44,244 nucleotides of DNA from an uncultured Bacteroidales bacterium (lineage in GTDB: Bacteria; Bacteroidota; Bacteroidia; Bacteroidales; Muribaculaceae): positions 1-44,244 of the forward strand of contig CACZNH010000026.1 in assembly GCA_902782465.1 (NCBI GenBank), read 5' to 3'. Made by a program: the position numbers and the translations under genes. Below, in pieces: positions 18,349 through 26,534 of the stretch. Within the stretch, counting starts at the first letter, position 1. Every line of letters starts with the position of its first letter. The notes under the pieces were generated by a model, which made no database searches, was not told the origin of the DNA, and saw only the letters and a program-made list of their open reading frames with translations.

Positions 18349-18454
18349 CTATGACTTTGTGCATGCAAAATAACGAAAAATTTCTCTAATGAAAATCATT
18401 TAATGTCTTAAAAAATGTAAAATGGACAGTTTTGAAAAAAACTGAGCCAGATTG

Positions 18455-18484
18455 TTGCTCATTCACAAATATTTCGTAATTTTG
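18455..18484 (+). promoter_or_regulatory. Promoter of the CAU tRNA
   Basis: TTG at 18455-18457 and TAATTTTG at 18477-18484 are separated by 19 bp, an excellent Bacteroidetes promoter. Transcription would begin about 30 nt before the tRNA. Confidence 0.8.
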
Positions 18485-18520
18485 CACCCGCTTTTGAATG
18501 GCGGCAAGCCATCACGAGCC

Positions 18521-18594
18521 GGTCCTATAGCTCAGTTGGTTAGAGCACCTGACTCATAATCAGGGAGTCCTTGGTTCAAGCCCAAGTGGGACCA
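18521..18594 (+). tRNA. tRNA with CAU anticodon, probably tRNA-Ile2 (lysidine type)
   Basis: A 74-nt cloverleaf: acceptor GGTCCTA pairs with TGGGACC, D arm AGCTC...GAGC, anticodon stem CCTGA/TCAGG with loop CTCATAA, T arm CTTGG-TTCAAGC-CCAAG, discriminator A. CCA is not encoded. The CAU anticodon fits elongator Met or Ile2. C4-G69 and C5-G68 pairs, which TilS recognises in the well-studied E. coli tRNA-Ile2, are present here, which favours Ile2. It is a single gene with its own promoter and terminator. Confidence 0.93.
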
Positions 18595-18601
18595 CAGCAG
18601 G

Positions 18602-18640
18602 AGAAAAATCGCTGACACATTGTGTGCCAGCGATTTTTCT
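18602..18640 (+). terminator. Terminator after the tRNA
   Basis: A perfect 13-bp stem pairs 18602-18614 with 18628-18640; the loop can pair further (CACA/TGTG). The right arm contains T5. It is close to symmetric, so it may also stop transcripts from the minus-strand gene ending at 18666. Confidence 0.88.
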
Positions 18641-18665
18641 TGTATTGTGTTGTCCCGGTGGTGGG

Positions 18666-19358
18666 TCAGTTGGCGTAGAGCATGTTGAGGATTTCGTTGA
18701 ACTGGGTCTCGCTCTTGAGGCCGTCGTTCTTGAAGAGCATGAGTTTGTCCATCACGCGGTTCAGGTAGTCGATGCTCTCGTTTTTCTCCTTCTTGTTATA
18801 GACTTTCCAGTACTTGGTGCCCTTGAGACCTTTCTCGAACTTCTTGTACAGGTCGCTGGTCGATGAGAGGTATTTCCAACTGTTGGCAGCAAGGTCTTTC
18901 TTTATCTTCTCCATGAACTCCCTCATGTCCTTGGTGTACTCGCCATACTTCTCGACGAGTTCTTTCTTCTTGAGGACTTCCTTGGTCTCCATGCCGTCGA
19001 AGCTGCGCAGGGCCTCATCGACGTCGGCTTTGTTGAACGGGTTGTAGAAGACATCGACGATTTCCTGGTCATAGACGAGTTCGTCGCGCGTGGTGAATTT
19101 GTCCTTGCGCATCTTGATTTCGTCCTTTAGGTCACGCTCCAGGTTCTTCTTCTGCGACTCGAGGTCCTTGATTTGCGACTTGAGTTCGTCGATTTTGTCC
19201 TGGAGCTCTTTGATGGCGGCTTCGTTCTCCTTGATGTTCTTCTCGTGCTGCTCGATGTCCTTCTCGAGCTGCCTGACGTCCTGAGCGTTCATGACGGGAG
19301 CCATCGCGCCGATGGCCATAACGGTCAATGACAGGACAAGTAATCTGATTTTCTGCAT
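18666..19358 (-). CDS. Secreted coiled-coil protein of unknown function
   Basis: The start at 19358 (MQKIRLLVLSLTVMAIGAMAPVMNA) gives 230 residues with a signal peptide cleaved near 25; a longer frame upstream passes the promoter and is rejected. Residues about 27-90 form a strong coiled coil (KDIEQHEKNIKENEAAIKEL...DELKSQIKDLESQKKNLERDL). The rest is helical and charged, with no enzymatic motif. It is probably periplasmic. It stands alone between the tRNA terminator and a 306-bp AT-rich gap. Confidence 0.82.
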   Translation of the reverse strand: MQKIRLLVLSLTVMAIGAMAPVMNAQDVRQLEKDIEQHEKNIKENEAAIKELQDKIDELKSQIKDLESQKKNLERDLKDEIKMRKDKFTTRDELVYDQEIVDVFYNPFNKADVDEALRSFDGMETKEVLKKKELVEKYGEYTKDMREFMEKIKKDLAANSWKYLSSTSDLYKKFEKGLKGTKYWKVYNKKEKNESIDYLNRVMDKLMLFKNDGLKSETQFNEILNMLYAN

Positions 19359-19664
19359 AGTGAAATTGTATTTGAATTTAATGTTTGAACTTGTTTGGGT
19401 GCAAAGATAATACAATGTTTTAGTTTATATAAAGCGAAAGTGCACTTTTTCACAAAAGCACACCATCTTCATAACCAAAATTCAAGTATATATGTTCTTG
19501 TTAATTATTGCCTTTCTTTTGATGATGCAAAATTAATAAGAAATAATAGTAATCGCCAAATTATTTTATATGTTTTAAAATATGTTTTTGTATTTTTTTT
19601 AAAGAATTATTTTACAATACTCTGATATTCAGCAAAATACAAAAATGCAAAAAAGTAGAATTCT
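19359..19664. other. AT-rich 306-bp gap without recognised genes
   Basis: Between the coiled-coil gene and the end of der. It contains the -7 box at 19402-19409 and long A/T runs around 19550-19620. No convincing open frame, RNA gene or strong terminator hairpin is seen. Confidence 0.55.
19402..19409 (-). promoter_or_regulatory. Candidate -7 box of the coiled-coil protein gene
   Basis: TATCTTTG on the minus strand, about 44 nt before the start at 19358. It supports that start over the upstream frame. No -33 box was recognised. Confidence 0.6.
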
Positions 19665-20978
19665 TTATTTTTCGCGGAAAAACAGGTTGATTGCCGTTCC
19701 GTGCAGGTTCCAGTGCTCGCGAATCTTGTTCTCCAGGTAGCGCTTGTAGGGATCCTTGATCCACTGCGGCAGGTTGCAGAAGAAGATGAATGTGGGCACA
19801 TGGGCGCCCTTGAGCATGGTGATGTACTTGATTTTCACATACTTTCCCTTGACGGCAGGAGGCGGGAAGGCCGTGATGTCGGCCTGCAGCACGTTGTTGA
19901 GCTGCGAGGTGGGGATGGTGATCTGACGGTTGTTATAGACCTCGATGGCCGTCTGCAGCACCTTGTGGATGCGCTGCTTGGTGAGCGCCGAGCCAAAGAT
20001 GATGGGGAAGTCGGTGAAGGGGGCGAAGCGCTCGCGGATGGTGGCCTCGAAGTGGGTGATGGACTGCTGCGTCTTGTTCTCGGCGATGTCCCACTTGTTG
20101 ACGAGCACGACGAGTCCCTTGCGGTTCTTCTGGATGATGGAGAAGATGTTGACGTCCTGGGCCTCGATGCCGCGGGTGGCGTCGATGAGCAGGATGCACA
20201 CGTCGCTGTTCTCGATGGCGCGGATGGAGCGCAGCACCGAGTAGTACTCGATGTCCTCGTTGACCTTGTTCTTCTTGCGGATGCCCGCAGTGTCCACGAG
20301 GTAGAAGTTGAAGCCGAACTTGTTGTAGCGCGAGTAGATGCTGTCGCGGGTGGTGCCGGCGATGTCGGTGACGATGTTGCGCTGCTCGTCCATCAGCGAG
20401 TTGACCAGCGACGACTTGCCGGCATTGGGCCTGCCGACGATGGCAAAGCGGGGCAGATTCTCGTCGAGGGCCTCATCGGCCTTGTCGGGCATGACCCTGA
20501 CGACCTCGTCGAGCAGGTCACCGGTGCCCGTGCCGTTGATGGCCGAGATGGAGAAGGGCTCTCCCAGTCCCAGGGCGTAGAATTCGGCCTCGGCATACAT
20601 GCTCTGGTTGTTGTCGTCCTTGTTGGCCACGACGATGACGGGCTTGGAGGAGCGCCGCAGGATGTCGGCGACCTTGTCGTCCAGGTCGGTGATGCCGTTC
20701 TTGATGTCCACGACAAAGAGGATGACGTCGGCCTCGTCGATGGCGATGCTGACCTGCTTGTTGATTTCGTCCTCAAAGATGTCCTCGCTGTTCACGACCC
20801 ATCCGCCGGTGTCCACTACCGACATCTCCAAGCCGTTCCACTCCATCTTGCCATACTGGCGGTCGCGTGTGGTGCCGCTGGTGTCGTTAACGATGGCGTC
20901 GCGTGTCTGCGTCAGGCGGTTGAACAGTGTTGACTTGCCCACATTGGGCCTTCCCACGATTGCTACTAGTCGTCCCAT
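19665..20978 (-). CDS. der: Ribosome-associated GTPase Der (EngA)
   Basis: A 437-residue tandem GTPase needed for 50S subunit maturation. Domain 1 has [14 protein letters not shown], the switch [14 protein letters not shown] and NKDD. Domain 2 has [25 protein letters not shown] and NKWD. A C-terminal KH-like domain follows ([21 protein letters not shown]...[21 protein letters not shown]). The length is normal. It is the last gene of the DUF177-rpmF-fabH-era-der cluster, separated from era by 30 bp of heptad repeat. Confidence 0.97.
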   Translation of the reverse strand: MGRLVAIVGRPNVGKSTLFNRLTQTRDAIVNDTSGTTRDRQYGKMEWNGLEMSVVDTGGWVVNSEDIFEDEINKQVSIAIDEADVILFVVDIKNGITDLDDKVADILRRSSKPVIVVANKDDNNQSMYAEAEFYALGLGEPFSISAINGTGTGDLLDEVVRVMPDKADEALDENLPRFAIVGRPNAGKSSLVNSLMDEQRNIVTDIAGTTRDSIYSRYNKFGFNFYLVDTAGIRKKNKVNEDIEYYSVLRSIRAIENSDVCILLIDATRGIEAQDVNIFSIIQKNRKGLVVLVNKWDIAENKTQQSITHFEATIRERFAPFTDFPIIFGSALTKQRIHKVLQTAIEVYNNRQITIPTSQLNNVLQADITAFPPPAVKGKYVKIKYITMLKGAHVPTFIFFCNLPQWIKDPYKRYLENKIREHWNLHGTAINLFFREK

Positions 20979-20981
20979 ATT

Positions 20982-21007
20982 CAGTTTTCAGTTTTCAGTT
21001 TTCAGTT
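20982..21007 (-). repeat. Single-arm CAGTTTT array between era and der
   Basis: Three CAGTTTT units followed by CAGTT fill the entire spacer, starting one base from the era stop codon and ending three bases before the der start. There is no opposing arm or core. Confidence 0.85.
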
Positions 21008-21008
21008 A

Positions 21009-21890
21009 TTACTCGATGTAGCCGAATGCGCGCAGTTTGTTCTCCTGGTTGCGCCAGTCTTTCTCTACCTTGACATAAAGTTCGAGGAAGACTTTCTTCT
21101 CAAAGAATTTCTCGATGTCCTTGCGGGCCTCGATTCCCACGCGCTTGAGCATCTTGCCCTGATGGCCGATGATGATGCCCTTCTGGCTATCGCGCTCGAC
21201 GTAGATGACCGCCATGATGTGGATGGCGTTGTCGCTCTCGTCAAACTTCTCGACGATGGCCTGGGTGGCATAGGGGACCTCCTTGTCATAGGTGGTGAGA
21301 ATCTTCTCCCTGATGATTTCGGTGACAAAGAAGCGGCTGCTGCGGTCGGTGAGGGCATCCTTGCCGAAGTAGGGTGGGCTCTCGGGCAGCAACTCAACGA
21401 TGCGCTTCATGATATTATCGACGTTGAAGTTCTCGAGCGCACTGGTGGGGAAAATCTCGGCATTGGGGAGCAGCTGCTTCCACTGGTCGATGAGCTTGAG
21501 CAGGTCGTCGTTGCCCTTCAGCAGGTCAATCTTGTTGATGACCAGCAGGATGGGGTTTTTCTCCCGGGCCACTTTGTCCAGGAAGTCCTGGTTCTTGGTC
21601 GGCGTCTCGATGACGTCGGTGACATAGAGCAGCACGTCGGCATCGACAAGGGCGCCGGTGGAGTACTCCAGCATGCTCTGCTGCAGCCTGAATTTGGGCT
21701 TGAGCACGCCAGGGGTGTCGCTGAAGACGATTTGGTAGTCATCGCCGTTGACGATGCCCATGATGCGGTGGCGCGTGGTCTGGGCCTTGCTGGTGATGAT
21801 GGACAGGCGCTCGCCCACCAGGCGGTTGCTCAGTGTCGATTTTCCCACATTGGGGTTTCCCACGATGTTGACAAATCCTGCTCGATGCAT
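21009..21890 (-). CDS. era: Ribosome assembly GTPase Era
   Basis: A 293-residue Era: GTPase motifs [16 protein letters not shown] (G1), the switch AQTTRHRIMGI (G2), DTPGVLKPK (G3) and NKIDLL (G4), then a KH RNA-binding domain (IGHQGKMLKRVGIEARKDIEKFF...LELYVKVEKDWRNQ). Era binds the 3' end of 16S rRNA, the region that RsmA modifies; rsmA is elsewhere in this window. It lies between fabH and der, with heptad repeats in both spacers. Confidence 0.97.
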   Translation of the reverse strand: MHRAGFVNIVGNPNVGKSTLSNRLVGERLSIITSKAQTTRHRIMGIVNGDDYQIVFSDTPGVLKPKFRLQQSMLEYSTGALVDADVLLYVTDVIETPTKNQDFLDKVAREKNPILLVINKIDLLKGNDDLLKLIDQWKQLLPNAEIFPTSALENFNVDNIMKRIVELLPESPPYFGKDALTDRSSRFFVTEIIREKILTTYDKEVPYATQAIVEKFDESDNAIHIMAVIYVERDSQKGIIIGHQGKMLKRVGIEARKDIEKFFEKKVFLELYVKVEKDWRNQENKLRAFGYIE

Positions 21891-21900
21891 TGTCGTTGAG

Positions 21901-21942
21901 TTTTAGTTTTTAGTCCTTAGTTCTTAGTTTTCAGTTGTCAGT
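21901..21942 (-). repeat. Heptad array upstream of era
   Basis: Units of the TTTTTAG, TCCTTAG, TTCTTAG, TTTTCAG and TTGTCAG types. A single arm next to the era start; the rest of the 167-bp spacer is not heptad-like but contains the hairpin at 21989-22037. Confidence 0.75.
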
Positions 21943-21988
21943 AAGGTTACTGTCGCCTTGAGGGGCTGTTGCCTTGCTTACTTATCAA

Positions 21989-22037
21989 GAAGCATCGCTA
22001 CCCGTTGTGTCGTTAAACTTGTGAGTAGTGATGCTTC
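21989..22037 (-). other. Strong hairpin between fabH and era
   Basis: A 13-bp stem (GAAGCATC plus GCTAC, one G-U) pairs 21989-22001 with 22025-22037 around a 23-nt loop. It lies 20 bp downstream of the fabH stop. It has no T tract, so RNA processing or attenuation are options besides termination. Confidence 0.6.
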
Positions 22038-22057
22038 AGGTGATGTGTCTGGAGGCT

Positions 22058-23041
22058 TTACAGCGACCAGATGAGGTAGAGGGCTCCCCAGGTGAATCCT
22101 GCACCGAAGGCAGTGAGTACCAGCTTGTCGCCCTTCTTGATGAGATGCTTGTTCTCGTCAAGGCACAGGGGGATGCTGGCTGCACTGGTGTTGCCGCGAT
22201 TCTGGATGTTGACCAGAATCTTCTCCTCGGGGAAGTTCAGGCGGGCGCTCACGGCCTCGATGATGCGCAGGTTGGCCTGGTGGGGCACGAACCACTGTAC
22301 ATCGTCCTTGGTGAGGTTGTTGCGCTTCATGATGTCCTGACTCGAGGTGAGCATGTCAACGACGGCATGCTTATAGACGGCGCGACCCTCCTGGTAAACG
22401 CAGTGGAAATTGGCGTCCACCGTCTCGTGGCTGGTGCGCAGTGCCGAGCCACCGGCCTTATAGACCAGGTGCTCGAGACCCGAACCGTCCACGTGGAAGA
22501 TACCGTCCATCACGCCGACGTTCTCCTCGGTGGGCTCCAGCAACATGCATGCTGCTGCATCGCCAAACAGCGGGCAGGTAGCACGGTCGTTGTAGTCCAC
22601 CATACTCGACATCTTCTCGGCCGACACGACAATCACCTTCTTGTAGATGCCAGCGCGGATAAAGGCGGTAGCCTCATACAATCCGACTAGGAATCCGGCA
22701 CAAGCGGCCTGGATGTCGTAGGCATAGCACTTCTTCTCAATGCCCGTAGCGTGGGCAATGATGGAAGCCGTCGAGGGGAAGCGGTGGTCGGGGTTGGATG
22801 TCGGGCAGATGAGCAGGTCGATGTCGTTGCGGTCCACACCGGTCTCCTCAAGGAGCTTGTTCACGGCCTGGATGCCCAGATAGGACGAGCCGGCCTGCTT
22901 CTTGAGAATGCGGCGTTCCTTGACACCGACACGGGTGGTAATCCACTCGTCGTTGGTGTCCACCATCTGCGAGAGCATCTCGTTGTCCAGGATATCGTCA
23001 GGGATGTACGAGGCGATTCCTGTAATCTTTGCGTTCAGCAT
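22058..23041 (-). CDS. fabH: 3-oxoacyl-ACP synthase III (FabH)
   Basis: The 327-residue enzyme condenses acetyl-CoA with malonyl-ACP to start type II fatty acid synthesis. The Cys-His-Asn triad is visible: DIQAACAGFLVG (Cys near 112), VPHQANLRI (His) and NIQNRGNTSAASIP (Asn). The C-terminal GKL-like segment (GDKLVLTAFGAGFTWGALYL) is typical. The start MLNAKITGIASYIPDD is standard. In many bacteria fabH follows rpmF, as here, linking fatty acid synthesis to ribosome production. Confidence 0.97.
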   Translation of the reverse strand: MLNAKITGIASYIPDDILDNEMLSQMVDTNDEWITTRVGVKERRILKKQAGSSYLGIQAVNKLLEETGVDRNDIDLLICPTSNPDHRFPSTASIIAHATGIEKKCYAYDIQAACAGFLVGLYEATAFIRAGIYKKVIVVSAEKMSSMVDYNDRATCPLFGDAAACMLLEPTEENVGVMDGIFHVDGSGLEHLVYKAGGSALRTSHETVDANFHCVYQEGRAVYKHAVVDMLTSSQDIMKRNNLTKDDVQWFVPHQANLRIIEAVSARLNFPEEKILVNIQNRGNTSAASIPLCLDENKHLIKKGDKLVLTAFGAGFTWGALYLIWSL

Positions 23042-23191
23042 AAGCTAGAAAGCTTTATTTTCAGGTTGCTGCGTGTTATTGAAATCAATATCCCAAATGA
23101 GGATGAACACACGATGAATCCAGCCCATTCAGGATACTATGTTGCTTCATCTCACGGCATTGCCGCTAGTGGGCGGCACAGCCTGTGGGAT

Positions 23192-23374
23192 TTAGGCTTC
23201 TTCCTTGCCCATCACGTTCTTGCCACGGTAGTAACCGCACTCGGGGCAAACGGTGTGATAAACATGCCATGCGCCGCAGTTAGAGCACTGAGCGATGGTC
23301 GGAGCCACAGCCACGTCGTGGGTGCGGCGCTTAGCGGTACGAGTCTTAGACTGTCTTCTTTTAGGATGTGCCAT
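23192..23374 (-). CDS. rpmF: 50S ribosomal protein L32
   Basis: A 60-residue basic protein, MAHPKRRQSKTRTAKRRTHD..., with a four-cysteine zinc site represented by CSNCG and CPECGYY. The length and both motifs are diagnostic of the zinc-binding form of L32. It follows the DUF177 gene by 21 bp and precedes fabH by 150 bp; that spacer contains no recognised gene or heptad array. Confidence 0.97.
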   Translation of the reverse strand: MAHPKRRQSKTRTAKRRTHDVAVAPTIAQCSNCGAWHVYHTVCPECGYYRGKNVMGKEEA

Positions 23375-23395
23375 TTTCTTGTTGTTATTTAAAAA

Positions 23396-23941
23396 TTATT
23401 GTTCTTTCAGTTTTTTAAGCGCCTCCCACCGTGGGTCGGTGCTGGTTGTTTCACTTTGCGGGTCGTCATCATCGCCGGGGACGGCCTCGGCAAGATGGCT
23501 GTCGAGCACGTCGAGCATGACAGGGTTGCAATCCTCCTCGTTCTCATGACAATGCGTCATCGGGATAGCGAGCAGCACGGTGTCCCGCACCAGGGGCGCG
23601 GCGTCCAGCTCTCGCCAGTCCGATGGCACAATCAGGAGCTCGTCGTTGCTGTCGTCAAGCTCGGTGCCCATTTGCTCCACGTTCAGGCAATAGTCCACAT
23701 CCACCGGCAAATCCAGGTCATCGAGGCAGCGGTCACAGGCAGTAGTGACTGTTCCGCGGCACGAAACCTCCAGGCGGTAGGTGTTCTCGCTCTTGCGGGT
23801 CACCTCAACGGTGACATCCACGTCGGCTCGACGCACCTCAAGTTGCTCGTCAAGATTGAAAAACGATTCGTCCAGATGACATTCAACCGTGTGAGTGCCA
23901 AATGGTAACGTCTTGATTTTCAACTTCAAAGCATCTACCAT
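23396..23941 (-). CDS. DUF177 (YceD-like) protein
   Basis: A 181-residue protein of the DUF177 family, almost always encoded immediately upstream of rpmF and linked to 23S rRNA processing in studied species. Family signs are the central CRGTVTTACDRCLDDLDLPVD segment with paired cysteines and the C-terminal DPRWEALKKLKEQ. It is the first gene of the operon, 27 nt from a good promoter. Confidence 0.92.
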   Translation of the reverse strand: MVDALKLKIKTLPFGTHTVECHLDESFFNLDEQLEVRRADVDVTVEVTRKSENTYRLEVSCRGTVTTACDRCLDDLDLPVDVDYCLNVEQMGTELDDSNDELLIVPSDWRELDAAPLVRDTVLLAIPMTHCHENEEDCNPVMLDVLDSHLAEAVPGDDDDPQSETTSTDPRWEALKKLKEQ

Positions 23942-23967
23942 TGCCTATTTTTTTCGTTAAAGCGCCA

Positions 23968-23998
23968 CAAAGGTATATCAAATTCCGCTAATATTCAA
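23968..23998 (-). promoter_or_regulatory. Promoter of the DUF177-rpmF-fabH-era-der operon
   Basis: On the minus strand TTG (23998-23996) and TACCTTTG (23975-23968) are spaced 20 bp apart, a near-ideal Bacteroidetes promoter. Transcription would begin about 20 nt before the DUF177 start. Confidence 0.8.
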
Positions 23999-24030
23999 CG
24001 TTTTTGCGGTTTTTTTTGAAATATCGTGAT

Positions 24031-24525
24031 TTAGAATATGAAGCGCACACCCAGAACGGTAACCGACTGGTAGTAGTCCTTCAACAGCTGGAAACGCTCC
24101 TCGGCGAACAAATGCATCATATCCCCTATCTGATACTGGGCACCTACACCGATGTTGGCGCCGATGCGGTCATGTTTCTCGTCATACTTTTCACCCTCCT
24201 CGTCGATCATCTCGGTTTTGTAGCGGTGATAGGAGAAACCGGCAAGAGGATAATAAGCAAATTTTGAGCCCTCCTTGGGGAACAGGTAGTGGACGTTGAA
24301 GTCAAAACCGTAAGCCGAAGATTTCTTATTCTTGATGTAATAGAAGAAATCAGGGGCCAGGCGAAGGTGGTCGTTAATGTCAATCTGGACTTGAGCACCT
24401 ATTCCTACCGTGGAGTGTTTGGTAGCAAAGGATAACTGGGGCGCAATGGCCATGTCGCCTGATTCGGCCTTGGCAATAAACAGCGTTGAAAAGGCCAAGA
24501 GGGCCATAAGGATGTACTTTTTCAT
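24031..24525 (-). CDS. Small outer-membrane beta-barrel protein
   Basis: A 164-residue protein with a signal peptide (MKKYILMALLAFSTLFIAKA) and a series of alternating amphipathic strands (VGIGAQVQIDI, LRLAPDFFYYI, FAYYPLAGFSYHRYK, IGANIGVGAQYQI, VTVLGVRFIF). It ends in a terminal phenylalanine, as in BAM-inserted barrels. It is about the size of OmpX/PagP-type eight-strand barrels. The role is unknown. It follows the S41 peptidase gene by 11 bp, suggesting the two are co-expressed. Confidence 0.82.
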   Translation of the reverse strand: MKKYILMALLAFSTLFIAKAESGDMAIAPQLSFATKHSTVGIGAQVQIDINDHLRLAPDFFYYIKNKKSSAYGFDFNVHYLFPKEGSKFAYYPLAGFSYHRYKTEMIDEEGEKYDEKHDRIGANIGVGAQYQIGDMMHLFAEERFQLLKDYYQSVTVLGVRFIF

Positions 24526-24536
24526 TTCCTTTTGGA

Positions 24537-25652
24537 TTAATGGTTATTATTGTTGTTTGTTGTGATATCGGTTTTCTGGGTGAGGATGCTGATGGCAGCA
24601 TCGAGGATGGCGTCGTGCGTCGGGTCGTTGCGGTCCATGTCAACACGGACGTCGGGAGCCACGCCAAACTCGGTGAGCCGTCCCTGTGGGTCCATGATGG
24701 GACATGAGGAGAAGCGCACACGCCAGCCGTTGGGTAACTCGCTGGTGAAGGGCAGACCGCAGCCGCCACCGGTGGTGTCGCCCACGACGGTGACATTGCC
24801 GAGCGACTTCATGATGGACACGAAGTTGTTGCTGGCGCTGAAGGCGCCGCGGTTGGCAAGCACCACGACGGGCTTGAGGTAGTGGATGTGGTTGCGTGTC
24901 GGCTCGAAGTAGTAGGCGTAGGGCTCGCTCAAGTCGTTGTGCCCCTTGCCGGTCTTGTGGCAGATGTATCCTGCCAGCGTCTTCTGCTCGATAAAGCGCG
25001 AGACGAGTTTCTCGACGTTGGTAAGGTAACCGCCGCCGTTATCACGCACGTCGATAATGAGGCCGTCGGCGGTAGAGAGGTAGCTCAGAATCAGGTCCAG
25101 ATTGCCCTCGCCGATGACCGACGAGAACGAGCTGTAGTGCATATAGCCGAAATTCTGCGGCAGTATCTGGTAGGTGATGCCCGAGGCCATCTTGTAGTCA
25201 AAGTTGAGGTAGTGCTCATTGATGAGCCGCTCGTCGTAGTTGACGGGCCACTGCTCCCAAATCCAGTAGCGCGACACGTCGTGGCTGGCGATGAGGTTGG
25301 TGTGGCCGTCGCGCAGCTCCTTGAGCATGTCGCCGCAGATGTCGAACAGCTCGCGGTCGGTCATCTCGTTGGACACGCGGGTGCGGTAGCGGCTGTGCAC
25401 CTCGTTCCAGTCCACCTGCTTGTAGTCAAAGAAGCTGTAGTGCTCGTCCATGATGGTCCACAGCGCCTCGAAGTTGCCCACCTGGTCACTCTCGAACTCA
25501 TCCTGCTGCGCACATCCGCCCAACAGACAACACAGTATCAAACAACTCAAACAACTTTGAACAACAGAAACAACTTTTTTAATTGCTTGCTGTGAGCTGT
25601 GACAACTGACGAAATGCCTAAGAGTTTTATGATTAAAATATATTGTTGCCAT
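24537..25652 (-). CDS. S41-family peptidase, predicted lipoprotein
   Basis: A 371-residue tail-specific/IRBP-like serine protease. A hydrophobic stretch ends in LLGGC, putting the lipidated cysteine at residue 47. The S41 fold signs are DGLIIDVRDNGGGYL (198-210), VVVLANRGAFSASNNF (nucleophile in FSAS, 272-274) and VVGDTTGGG. The start at 25652 (MATIYFNHK) gives an unusually long region before the hydrophobic core. The start codon and the residues VVSVVQSCLSCL lie in two opposed repeat arms, so the true start is uncertain. It sits between a DUF3316 gene and an outer-membrane barrel gene. Confidence 0.87.
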   Translation of the reverse strand: MATIYFNHKTLRHFVSCHSSQQAIKKVVSVVQSCLSCLILCCLLGGCAQQDEFESDQVGNFEALWTIMDEHYSFFDYKQVDWNEVHSRYRTRVSNEMTDRELFDICGDMLKELRDGHTNLIASHDVSRYWIWEQWPVNYDERLINEHYLNFDYKMASGITYQILPQNFGYMHYSSFSSVIGEGNLDLILSYLSTADGLIIDVRDNGGGYLTNVEKLVSRFIEQKTLAGYICHKTGKGHNDLSEPYAYYFEPTRNHIHYLKPVVVLANRGAFSASNNFVSIMKSLGNVTVVGDTTGGGCGLPFTSELPNGWRVRFSSCPIMDPQGRLTEFGVAPDVRVDMDRNDPTHDAILDAAISILTQKTDITTNNNNNH

Positions 25653-25681
25653 TGTTGTTTTTTTGTTGTTTTTGTTGTTTG
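25538..25681 (-). repeat. Opposed nine-base-period repeats around the S41 peptidase start
   Basis: Plus-strand 25538-25575 holds AAACAACTC/AAACAACTT-type units; 25652-25681 holds TTTTGTTGT units in the opposite sense. The arms could pair across a loop of about 75 nt. The outer arm overlaps the ATG at 25652, and the inner arm encodes part of the lipoprotein signal. Confidence 0.65.
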
Positions 25682-25685
25682 AAAA

Positions 25686-26453
25686 TCAGAGGTTGATGCC
25701 GAGGACCAGGGAGTGGCCCACGTCGTGGACCTTGAGGTAGTTGACGTTCCAGTGCTCGAGGCGGGCACGGTAGCCAACGCGCAGGGTGGTCTTGCCCAGG
25801 TGCAGGTCAGCACCGACGTAATTGGTCATGTCAAACCGGTTGCCCCACCAGCCCAGATGAGCCAAATTCTTGCGGTTGCCCAGGTAAATCTCGTAATAGC
25901 TCTCGTCATACTCCGGGGCGAAGAAGACGCCCAGCGCGGGCAATTGCGCCTGATAACGCAACGTCACGGGAATGCGCCACATGCGGGTGTCGAATGTCGC
26001 CATACCAGTAACACCCACATTCCAGTGGGCACGCACCGACACAGGGTTGTTGCTGTTGACTTCGTCATAGATGATGCCCGCACGCAGCTGCGTCATGGGG
26101 CCCACGCTCAGGTTGACGCGTTGTGCTATCGCTCCACGCCACTGGCGCTGCATGTCAAAGGTGATGTCACCCATCAGCTTGTGCAGCTGGTTGTTCTTGG
26201 CATCGTTCTCCACATAGTTGTAATCGGCGCCCACCTGGAGTTGCCACAGCCACTTGTCGGAGTAGCGCTTCATCGAGCGCATCGCCTCATAGCCCAGGGC
26301 AAGGTCAGTGCCGCCGTAGGTAATCGGTGTCAGGTAACTGTCATGCACCGAGGCATAACCCGCATCGACCGTAAACATCGACACGTTTTCCTGCCCAGCA
26401 GCTCCCACCGAAATGAGAAGACAATATAATATAACTAATACTCGAAGAGTCAT
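25686..26453 (-). CDS. DUF3316 family protein
   Basis: A 255-residue protein with a signal peptide (MTLRVLVILYCLLISVGAAG) and a beta-strand-rich body containing YLTPITYGGTDLALGYEAMR, LRAGIIYDEVNSNNPVS, LGVFFAPEYDESYYEIYLGN and a C-terminal strand HSLVLGINL. These match my recollection of the Bacteroidetes DUF3316 family, likely outer-membrane or periplasmic, function unknown. It is the first gene of a three-gene unit with the S41 lipoprotein and the small barrel. Confidence 0.85.
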   Translation of the reverse strand: MTLRVLVILYCLLISVGAAGQENVSMFTVDAGYASVHDSYLTPITYGGTDLALGYEAMRSMKRYSDKWLWQLQVGADYNYVENDAKNNQLHKLMGDITFDMQRQWRGAIAQRVNLSVGPMTQLRAGIIYDEVNSNNPVSVRAHWNVGVTGMATFDTRMWRIPVTLRYQAQLPALGVFFAPEYDESYYEIYLGNRKNLAHLGWWGNRFDMTNYVGADLHLGKTTLRVGYRARLEHWNVNYLKVHDVGHSLVLGINL

Positions 26454-26470
26454 AGGGTTATTGTGTTGAA

Positions 26471-26527
26471 GACAAGAAAGACAAGAAGGACAAATAAATT
26501 ATTATTGTCTTTTTTGTCTTTCTTGTC
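26471..26527 (-). repeat. Nonamer-repeat hairpin between parC and the DUF3316 gene
   Basis: A 23-bp stem pairs 26471-26493 (GACAAGAAA, GACAAGAAG, GACAA) with 26505-26527, with only two G-U pairs and an 11-nt loop. The arms have a nine-base period. It lies just past the parC stop and 18 bp upstream of the next start. It may be an attenuator or a relative of the heptad elements. Confidence 0.8.
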
Positions 26528-26534
26528 GCTTAAA

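Noticed and set aside
22028-22690. Plus-strand frame opposite fabH
   Set aside because: Antisense shadow of a gene with an intact catalytic triad.
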